NCBI GenBank assembly: GCA_964358485.1
Contig: CAYHPY010000171.1
Coordinates: 1-5,164 of the forward strand
Direction: 5' to 3'
From: CAYHPY01 sp964358485
Lineage (GTDB): Bacteria > Elusimicrobiota > Elusimicrobia > UBA1565 > UBA9628
Length of the DNA stretch: 5,164 nucleotides
The notes beneath the pieces are model-generated. The model was not told where the DNA came from. It made no database searches and saw nothing but the letters and a program-made list of their open reading frames with translations. Shown in pieces: positions 1 through 5,164 of the stretch (within the stretch, counting starts at the first letter, position 1; the number at the start of each line of letters is the position of its first letter). The position numbers were made by a program, and so were the translations under genes.

Positions 1-1
1 C

Positions 2-661
2 CGCGCGTCCGCCGAGCCCCCCGGCATCGCCTCCCCCGCACTCCGCCGCAAGCAACTTGAACGGGAGAACTTTGTCCTAGTAGACGTGCGCCCACCCGCG
101 GAGTATCTGTCGGGCCACATCCCCGGCGCCCGCAATAACTCCGTCCCCGGCATCGAATCCGCGGGCCTGCCGCGCGAGGGCCGCATCGTCGTCTACTGCT
201 CGGAGACCCCCTGCCCCCTAAGCAAAGAGGCCGGGGAGCGCTTGTTGGCCGGGGGCTACGGCGACGTGCGCGTCCTGGAGGGTGGCCTGGGAGCATGGCG
301 CAGGAAGGGCTATCCCGTTGAGAAGACTGTTTCGGCCCCGGCGGGTCCGAAGGCCGGGAGGATGGCTGCCAAGACGGCTTACAAGCGGATCAAGAAGGGA
401 GATTTGACCGTCGTGGACGCCCGGCCCCCATTGGAATTCGCGGCGGGGCATTTGCCGGGGGCCCTCAATTTTCCTTTGGAGGAATTGTCCGGGGCCCTCG
501 GACGGCTTCCCGAGGGCGTCGAGGTCCTGGTCTACGACCGCCAGGCGGATCGGAGCCGCAAGGCCGGTGATATTTTGGCGGGGGCGGGTTTTAAGGTGTT
601 GGAGTTATCGGGTGGGCTGGCAGGCTGGGCGGCGGAGAAATTCCCGTTAGAGGTGAAGTGA
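2..661 (+). CDS. Tandem rhodanese-domain protein, 3' part (5' end outside window)
   Basis: The frame is open from the left edge to the TGA at 659-661, giving 219 codons. The only standard start in its first part, GTG at 86, lies inside the first domain's DVRPP strand, so the real start is upstream. Counting from position 2, domain 1 covers about residues 17-108. It has DVRPPAEY, GHIPGARN, the loop YCSETPCP with cysteine 66 (nt 197-199) at the catalytic position plus a second cysteine 71, and the closing LEGGLGAW. Domain 2 covers about residues 126-219, with DARPPLEF, GHLPGALN and LSGGLAGW, but its loop reads VYDRQADRS with Asp 179 (nt 536-538) where cysteine is expected. Rhodaneses carry sulfane sulfur as a cysteine persulfide, so domain 1 may be active and domain 2 is probably structural or binding. 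Cellular location cannot be judged without the N-terminus. The stop overlaps the next gene's GTG. The rhodanese fold call is firm; the substrate is unknown. Confidence 0.9.
   Translation, partial: RASAEPPGIASPALRRKQLERENFVLVDVRPPAEYLSGHIPGARNNSVPGIESAGLPREGRIVVYCSETPCPLSKEAGERLLAGGYGDVRVLEGGLGAWRRKGYPVEKTVSAPAGPKAGRMAAKTAYKRIKKGDLTVVDARPPLEFAAGHLPGALNFPLEELSGALGRLPEGVEVLVYDRQADRSRKAGDILAGAGFKVLELSGGLAGWAAEKFPLEVK
650..656 (+). promoter_or_regulatory. Shine-Dalgarno-like site for the giant protein's GTG start
   Basis: The sequence GAGGTGA lies inside the last codons of the rhodanese gene. It matches the 16S anti-Shine-Dalgarno core, with four bases between GAGG and the GTG at 658. This is slightly tight but usable. 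Together with the four-base GTGA stop/start overlap at 658-661 it supports translation of the downstream gene by coupled or re-initiating ribosomes. No better start lies nearby: upstream in this frame, stops occur at 568-570 and 592-594, and the signal peptide begins directly after this GTG. Confidence 0.6.
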
Positions 662-744
662 TAGAGAAAGACCTTCGGATAAAAACAGGTCTCGGGTTCC
701 TTCTGGCGCTCGGGGCGCTTTTGGCCCCCGCGCGGGCGCTTGCC
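658..744 (+). other. Sec signal peptide of the giant protein
   Basis: Residues 1-29 have a charged start (IEKDLRIK), then a hydrophobic core (GLGFLLALGALL), then PARALA, a good signal peptidase I site with Ala at -3 and -1. Cleavage is predicted after residue 29, before Gln-Gly. Cys 34 follows soon after, but the preceding residues (AQGTL) do not form a lipobox, so lipoprotein processing is unlikely. The feature confirms the GTG start and places the protein outside the cytoplasm. Confidence 0.88.
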
Positions 745-3700
745 CAAGGGACCCTGTGCGCGGAGGTCAAGCTTGAAATCCTTCAAGAGGCCACCTTGGA
801 GCGGGAGGCCTTCGACGCCCGCCTGGTGGTCAATAACAACCTCCCGGACAGACCGCTGACCAGCCTCCGGGTCCAGGTTTTCGTTAAAGACGCCGACGGC
901 AACAACGCCGACACAGCCTTCTTCATCAAGCTGGGCACCATGACCGGCACCAACGCGGTGGACGGGACGGGGGTGATCCAGTCCTCGAGCTCCGCCGAGA
1001 TCCGCTGGCTCATCATCCCCTCCCCGGGCGCGGGCGGGACCTCCCCCTTGGGGCGGCGCTACGGGGTGAGCGCCCTGATTACCGCCCTCTCTGGGACCGA
1101 ACCGCAGAACGTACAAACCTTCGAGGACACGATCACGGTCTATCCCCAACCCTTGCTCAAGCTGGAGTATGTCTTGCCTTACGAAGTTTTCTCGGACGAG
1201 CCTTTGACGGCCGCCATCGAAGCGGTGGAGCCTTTCCCCCTGGGGGTGCGGGTGACCAACGTCGGCTACGGGACGGCCAAGAACTTCAAGATCGACTCCG
1301 CCCAGCCCAAGATCACCGAGAACAGGCAGGGGCTTTTGATCGATTTTAAACTGCTGGGAACGGTTGTCGGAGGGAAAACGATCCCAGATACATTGCTGGT
1401 CCCCTTCGGGGACATCCTGCCCAACGCCGTGGGCCAGGCCTCCTGGATCATGTCCACCAGCCTCTCCGGGCGGTTCGTGGAGTTTACCTCGACTTTCACC
1501 CACGCGGCCGAGCTGGGCGGGGCCCTGACCTCCTTGCTCCAGAGCGTGACCACTTATACCTTGCTCAAAGACGTCCTGGTGGACCTGCCCGGCCGGGACG
1601 CGACCCCCGACTTCCTGGTCAATGCTTCCTACTCCCGGCAAGAGATGCAGGTTTTGTTGGACGGAGGCGGCGTCCCCCCGGCCGAGCTAATTTTGGAATC
1701 CGACCAGTCTCTGCCCTTGCCGGTGGCCGAACTTGCGGGCCGTCTGGACGGAACCTTGGGCGGGGCCAGCGCCGGCCTGACCTTCTCCTTCGACCAGGCG
1801 GTGGGGGCGGGGGTCTGGGCGCATTCCTCGGTTCCGTTTCCCCTAGGGACCGGGATCAAGCTGGTCTCGGTCCAAAGGGCGGACGGCAAGGCCTTGAGCC
1901 TCAAAAACGTCTGGGTCTCCAAGCACTTCCGCAAATTAAATTTGGCCGTTCTCTATCGGCTCAATATCCTGGACCTGACCTCGTCAGCCACGTCTTATAC
2001 TTTGAATTTCGATCCCCTGGGCGTGGACCTTCCGCCGGGCGCGGTGGGGGACCTGGCCGCGGCGACGGGCGCGCTGGGCGGGGAAGTGGTCTTGGCCTGG
2101 ACGGCCCCGGGGGAAGACGGCTATGCGGGGGCCATTTTGGGCGGGCGCTACTTGATCCGGCACGAGGAGGATTCGGGGGCGGCCTTTAACCCGAATTCGG
2201 CCCAAATCAACTTCACCACCAGCACGGCGGCGGGGCGGGCGGAGAGCTACATCGCCCGGGGCTTGGTGGGCAACGCCACCCATTACTTGCGGTTGTGGAC
2301 CCAGGATACGGGAGGCGGGGTCTCCGGCCTGTCCAATGGAGCCACGGCCTACGCCCTGCCGAATCCGCCCCGGGACTTGGTTTTCACGGCGGTGGGGACG
2401 GATACCGTGGCCGTTGGGTGGCAGATCGGGAATAACCGTATCCCGGTGGAGTATCAAGTGCGCGTGGATACGGATTCGATTGCTCCCATCGTGGCCGAGA
2501 GCGCGTTTCAGGATTCGTTCAACAGAACGTTCGAATTCCACGGATTAACGCCGAATACGACTTATTTTTTTCTCGGCCTGGCCCGCAACACGGAAACATT
2601 CGTCACTTCGGAGCTGTCCGCGCTTGGAAGCACGATTACCTTGGCCGGGGCACCCGCGGCGCGGCCGGCTATGTCGATCTCCACCGGAAGCTTGGTCCTG
2701 ACCTGGGACTCGGCCGCAAACCCGGGGAGGACCGAGTACTACGCGGAGATTTCGACTGTACCCGGCCGGGACCCGACCCTGGCGTCGAGCGGCTGGCTGG
2801 CCCAGACGAGCTTCACTTTCACCGGCCTAGCGCCGGGCACGACTTTCTACGGCCAGGTCAAGGCGAGAAACCAAGCGGGCGTTGAAACCGCGTTCACGGA
2901 CCTTGGGGCCGCCAAGACCCTGGAGGAGGACGTTTTGCCACCTAGGACCGCGCTCTTGGCGGGGTCGCCCAGCTTCGGAACGATTCCCCTCTTCGTAACG
3001 GCTGTGACCACCTTCAGCCTACCCGCCGTAGATGACCTGCGGGTGGCGGGGGACGCCCAGGGCGTCGGGGTGGACCGGAGCTTTGTGGCGGTGGATTCGG
3101 ACGCCTTTCACGTCGCCTCCGGGACCTTCAGCCTCCAAGTGGAGCCTGGAACACACACGGTCAGATTTTTCAGCGTGGACTTGGTCGGCCATCAGGAACA
3201 GGTCCAGGCCAGGGAGGTGGCGGTGGACACGGCCCCGCCCGTGACAAGGCTGGATTCCTCCCCAGGAGCCTTCGTGGACGCGGGCGGCGGCTCGTTCTAC
3301 CCCGTCCAAACCGCCTTCGGTTTATCGGCCGTGGACCCGCCGTCAACTTCCGCGGCCTCCGGCGTGGCGCTGACCGAGTTCCGCGTGAACGCGGGAACCT
3401 TGGCGGTCTTTGAGACTTTCGTTTCCACGTTCCCCCTGGCCGAGGGGGCGCATTTGGTCGAGTTCAGAAGCGCCGACAACCTGGGCAACCTGGAGCTCAC
3501 GCGCTCGGCCACGGCCTTGATTGACGCGACCGCCCCCCTTACGACGATGACTTTCGTGGGGGCGCGGTTCTCGTCCGGGAGCATTCAATACGCCTCCGGG
3601 GAGACCCAATACCAACTGGATGCGGTGGACCCCGCAAGCGAAGGTGTTGCCTCCGGCGTCCGTGAGACCTTGGTCGCGGTGGACACGACCATCTTCTCGG

Positions 3701-5164
3701 CCGCCGTTTCCACCTTGCCGGCCTTGCCGGAAGGCCCCCACCAGTTCGCGTTCCTCAGTGTGGACAATGTCTTAAACCGCGAGCCTACCAGGTTCCAGGA
3801 AGTCATGGTGGACACGACCCCGCCGAGCACGCGGATTTCCCCTGACGGAACGGGATTTATCACTTCAATGACGACCATCACTTTTGAGGCTTCGGACCCG
3901 GTTTCAGGCGGGGTCTCGGCTGGGGTGAGCCGGACTTTCTTCGGCGTTGACGGCTCGACCTTGGCGGACTTCGCGGAGGGGTTCCACTTGGCGGAGGGGA
4001 GCCATACGGCCGTCTATTTCAGCGAGGACAGGGTCTCAAACCGCGAGTTGGAGCGGCGGACCACTTTTTTCGTGGACAACACCCCTCCCATTACGAGTTT
4101 GAGCTTCGTGGAAGGCCGCCAAGCCGAAGCCCTGGGACGGGTGTTTGTGTCGAGCCGGGCGAGCATTATCCTGGAGGCCCTGGACCCCGTGGCCTTTGGC
4201 GTAGCCTCGGGGGTCCAAGAGACCGTCTTCTCCGTGGACGGCGGCTCATTCGGGGTTTATGCCGCGACCTTCAGCGTCCCCGGGGAAAGTGAGCATTCGG
4301 TGAGCTACCGGAGCTTGGACCAAGCGGGAAATCTGGAAGAGTTGAAGCTGACGACGTTCACCGTGGACGCGACCACTCCGGTGATCGCCATCAGCTCCCC
4401 CGCGGGAGGGGAGCGGTTCACGGCGTTCTTGAGTACCATCGTGGTTCGCTTTCAGCTCACCGACGACCACGACGCGGCTCCGAGCTTCGAGGCTGTCCTC
4501 GTCCAGTTGGAGGATCGGGGGAGCCCGCGAGGGATCCGGCCGTCATCGGTCCCGGTTATCAGCGGGCAAATTCTTGAACCGTCCAGCCTGGACGACGGGC
4601 TCTGGCGGCTGGAAGTTTCGGCCGCGGATTTTGTTCTTAATTCGACCTCGGCGGCGTCCGGGAGCTTCGAGGTCGTCCATGACACTTTGCCTCCCAGGAC
4701 GAGCCTCTCCGTCGGCCAGCCCCAGGCCGAGGTCGGCGGGACAGTGTTCGTGACCAGGCTGACTTCCTTCACGCTGAGCAGCGTGGACGATCTGGTGGAG
4801 CCGGGCGATGGCGCGGGCCTGGGGGTCGGATTCCAGGAGCTTACGGTGGACGGCTCGGCTCGGGCCACGTTTCCCGATCCCGAACCCGGACCGGGCCGGG
4901 TCTTGGCTTCTTCCTTCACCTTGGCGGGGGACCTGGACGGCCTGCATGCGTTGTCGTATTTCGCCGAGGATATCGGGGCCAACCGGGAGCCCCCGCGCTT
5001 TTCCACGGTGGCGGTCGACAATACCGCGCCGGTGAGCGAATTGTCGGTTGGGCTTTCCTCGTTTACGGCGGCGGACCTCAAGATTTACGTCAGCAGCCGG
5101 ACCTTGCTCAGTTTCGTGTCGGTGGACCCTTCCAGCGGGGGGGTGGCCTCGGGGGTGGAGTTTA
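658..5164 (+). CDS. Giant secreted multidomain protein with FN3 and Ig-like repeats (3' end outside window)
   Basis: This frame is open from GTG 658 to the right edge with no stop, at least 1502 codons. The layout is: residues 1-29 Sec signal peptide; about 34-453 an N-terminal beta-rich module; 459-567, 568-661 and about 664-757 three FN3-like domains; 758-1502 an array of Ig-like repeats whose eighth unit is cut by the edge. After the signal peptide there is no membrane segment and no visible enzyme motif, and only one cysteine (residue 34) occurs. The composition is rich in Thr, Ser, Val, Gly and Asp, as in extracellular beta-sandwich stalks. I infer an exported adhesin-like or cell-envelope protein; ligand and anchor are unknown because the C-terminus is missing. 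The start is supported by the signal peptide, by GAGGTGA at 650 and by the GTGA overlap with the rhodanese stop. Large antisense open frames here are codon-bias shadows. Confidence 0.93.
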   Translation, partial: MIEKDLRIKTGLGFLLALGALLAPARALAQGTLCAEVKLEILQEATLEREAFDARLVVNNNLPDRPLTSLRVQVFVKDADGNNADTAFFIKLGTMTGTNAVDGTGVIQSSSSAEIRWLIIPSPGAGGTSPLGRRYGVSALITALSGTEPQNVQTFEDTITVYPQPLLKLEYVLPYEVFSDEPLTAAIEAVEPFPLGVRVTNVGYGTAKNFKIDSAQPKITENRQGLLIDFKLLGTVVGGKTIPDTLLVPFGDILPNAVGQASWIMSTSLSGRFVEFTSTFTHAAELGGALTSLLQSVTTYTLLKDVLVDLPGRDATPDFLVNASYSRQEMQVLLDGGGVPPAELILESDQSLPLPVAELAGRLDGTLGGASAGLTFSFDQAVGAGVWAHSSVPFPLGTGIKLVSVQRADGKALSLKNVWVSKHFRKLNLAVLYRLNILDLTSSATSYTLNFDPLGVDLPPGAVGDLAAATGALGGEVVLAWTAPGEDGYAGAILGGRYLIRHEEDSGAAFNPNSAQINFTTSTAAGRAESYIARGLVGNATHYLRLWTQDTGGGVSGLSNGATAYALPNPPRDLVFTAVGTDTVAVGWQIGNNRIPVEYQVRVDTDSIAPIVAESAFQDSFNRTFEFHGLTPNTTYFFLGLARNTETFVTSELSALGSTITLAGAPAARPAMSISTGSLVLTWDSAANPGRTEYYAEISTVPGRDPTLASSGWLAQTSFTFTGLAPGTTFYGQVKARNQAGVETAFTDLGAAKTLEEDVLPPRTALLAGSPSFGTIPLFVTAVTTFSLPAVDDLRVAGDAQGVGVDRSFVAVDSDAFHVASGTFSLQVEPGTHTVRFFSVDLVGHQEQVQAREVAVDTAPPVTRLDSSPGAFVDAGGGSFYPVQTAFGLSAVDPPSTSAASGVALTEFRVNAGTLAVFETFVSTFPLAEGAHLVEFRSADNLGNLELTRSATALIDATAPLTTMTFVGARFSSGSIQYASGETQYQLDAVDPASEGVASGVRETLVAVDTTIFSAAVSTLPALPEGPHQFAFLSVDNVLNREPTRFQEVMVDTTPPSTRISPDGTGFITSMTTITFEASDPVSGGVSAGVSRTFFGVDGSTLADFAEGFHLAEGSHTAVYFSEDRVSNRELERRTTFFVDNTPPITSLSFVEGRQAEALGRVFVSSRASIILEALDPVAFGVASGVQETVFSVDGGSFGVYAATFSVPGESEHSVSYRSLDQAGNLEELKLTTFTVDATTPVIAISSPAGGERFTAFLSTIVVRFQLTDDHDAAPSFEAVLVQLEDRGSPRGIRPSSVPVISGQILEPSSLDDGLWRLEVSAADFVLNSTSAASGSFEVVHDTLPPRTSLSVGQPQAEVGGTVFVTRLTSFTLSSVDDLVEPGDGAGLGVGFQELTVDGSARATFPDPEPGPGRVLASSFTLAGDLDGLHALSYFAEDIGANREPPRFSTVAVDNTAPVSELSVGLSSFTAADLKIYVSSRTLLSFVSVDPSSGGVASGVEF
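757..2016 (+). other. N-terminal beta-rich module of the giant protein (residues ~34-453)
   Basis: This region lies between the signal peptide and the first FN3 domain and is not built of the downstream repeats. Visible landmarks are a CARDB-like start (LVVNNNL, then FVKDADGNNAD), VDGTG near residue 104, LIIPSP near 118, VTNVGYGTAKNF near 200, AQPKITENRQGLLIDF near 216, FGDILPN at 250, STSLSGRFVEFTSTF near 267, and VSVQRADGKALSLKNVW near 404, ending at TLNFDP (residue 453). From memory, the same run of motifs (QPKI-ENEKGLLI, then SSLQG-F, then RADGKEL) occurs at the start of other very large uncharacterised bacterial surface proteins followed by FN3 or Ig repeats. That would make it a conserved head domain, but it is recall and was not searched. 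The first half resembles CARDB/Ig-type 'new adhesive' domains. Function is unknown; substrate or surface binding is a guess. Confidence 0.6.
2032..2928 (+). other. Three tandem fibronectin type III-like domains
   Basis: Residues 459-757 contain three FN3-like units. Unit 1 (nt 2032-2358) starts PPGAVGDLAA and has VVLAWTAPG, with YLRLWTQD late in the domain. Unit 2 (2359-2640) starts PNPPRDLVFTAVG and has VAVGWQ, YQVRVDT and FHGLTPNTTYFFLGLARN. Unit 3 (2647-2928) has SLVLTWDS, YYAEIST, FTGLAPGTTFYGQVKARNQAG and a closing AAKTL. The buried Trp of strand B and the GL-P-T-Y/F turn are the FN3 hallmarks; unit 1 is the most divergent. They probably act as spacers between the N-terminal module and the Ig-like array. 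Confidence 0.8.
2929..5164 (+). repeat. Array of at least eight Ig-like (OmpL47/Big-type) protein repeats
   Basis: Each unit begins near a 'VD-[TNA]-[TAL]-x-P' boundary. Positions are R1 2929-3225, R2 3226-3522, R3 3523-3810, R4 3811-4074, R5 4075-4365, R6 4366-4680, R7 4681-5016 and R8 5017 to the edge (incomplete). Lengths are 99, 99, 96, 88, 97, 105, 112 and at least 49 residues. The shared core runs: D-x-[TA]-P-x-T, then F-x-L-x-[AS]-x-D, then SGV with a following VDG, then F-x-L-x-EG-x-H, then S-x-D-x-x-x-N-x-E, and a final V-x-V. This pattern is typical of bacterial Ig-like surface repeats of the OmpL47/Big kind, which form rods of beta-sandwiches. The units have diverged at the DNA level, sharing only short stretches such as those encoding ASGV, so the array is old and not a fresh tandem duplication. 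Confidence 0.82.
4366..4680 (+). other. Divergent Ig-like domain interrupting the repeat array (R6)
   Basis: Residues 1237-1341 begin with the usual DATTP boundary but then follow a different pattern: IAISSPAGGERF, VVRFQLTDDHDAAPSF, LDDGLWRLEVSAAD and a closing GSFEVVHD. The GVASGV turn and the D-x-x-x-N-x-E ending of its neighbours are absent. The 'I-x-SP-x-G' opening is characteristic of another bacterial Ig-like family (Big_7/Ig_7 type). It separates repeats R1-R5 from a second block that starts again at R7. Confidence 0.65.

Noticed and set aside
86..88. GTG 86 as start of the rhodanese gene
   Set aside because: The rhodanese domain clearly begins upstream (KQLE...NFVLVDVRPP), GTG 86 is inside a core strand, and no ribosome-binding site precedes it. 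The gene starts outside the window.
736..759. Lipoprotein signal (lipobox) at Cys 34
   Set aside because: Residues before the cysteine (A-Q-G-T-L-C) do not fit the L-[AS]-[GA]-C pattern, while ALA at residues 27-29 is a good signal peptidase I site.
532..1641. 369-codon open frame on the minus strand
   Set aside because: It lies antisense to the rhodanese end and the giant gene's signal peptide and head module. Its product is a His/Gly/Arg/Gln/Pro-rich string with no domain sense, as expected when GC-rich codons are read backwards.
1984..2541. 185-codon open frame on the minus strand
   Set aside because: It is antisense to FN3 domains 1-2. The Arg/Gly/His/Pro-rich product is a GC-bias shadow.
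2565..2571. T7 run as a terminator or slippage site
   Set aside because: It is in the middle of a well-formed FN3 motif (NTTYFFLGLARN), no GC-rich hairpin was seen just before it, and the frame continues normally.
3713..3736. Short direct repeat CCTTGCCGG occurring twice in a row
   Set aside because: It encodes the Leu-Pro-Ala-Leu-Pro stretch of repeat R3. Two 9-base copies in GC-rich coding DNA are not evidence of a functional element.
4452..5081. 209-codon open frame on the minus strand
   Set aside because: It is antisense to Ig repeats R6-R8, which have clear domain motifs on the + strand. Its product is low-complexity Ser/Arg/Pro-rich and shows no motif.

Overview
This window is a GC-rich, gene-dense bacterial stretch with two genes, both on the + strand and both cut by the window edges. 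There is no intergenic DNA, and I see no RNA gene, CRISPR array, insertion sequence or terminator. Strong G/C preference at codon third positions, a GTG start, a GTGA stop/start overlap and a very large secreted Ig/FN3 repeat protein fit a GC-rich Gram-negative bacterium. From remembered examples of this kind of repeat protein I would guess Elusimicrobiota or a similar environmental lineage, but the sequence does not prove it.

Positions 2-661 hold the 3' part of a tandem rhodanese protein. The first rhodanese domain keeps a cysteine in its active-site loop. The second has aspartate at the equivalent place and is probably not a sulfurtransferase. The true start lies upstream of the window.

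Positions 658-5164 are one uninterrupted reading frame with no stop, giving at least 1502 residues. It starts at a GTG that overlaps the rhodanese stop codon. In order it encodes a Sec signal peptide, a ~420-residue N-terminal module resembling one I recall from other giant bacterial surface proteins, three fibronectin type III-like domains, and an array of at least eight ~90-110-residue Ig-like repeats joined at 'VD-x-[TA]-x-P' boundaries. The array runs off the 3' end, so the C-terminal anchor or secretion signal is not visible.

The repeats fall into three sub-types in the order A-B-B-B-B-C-A-B, which suggests duplication of a multi-domain block. The two genes are probably cotranscribed and translationally coupled. 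The likely picture is a sulfur/redox-handling protein encoded beside a long, exported, stalk-like surface or adhesin-like protein. A functional link between the two is not established.
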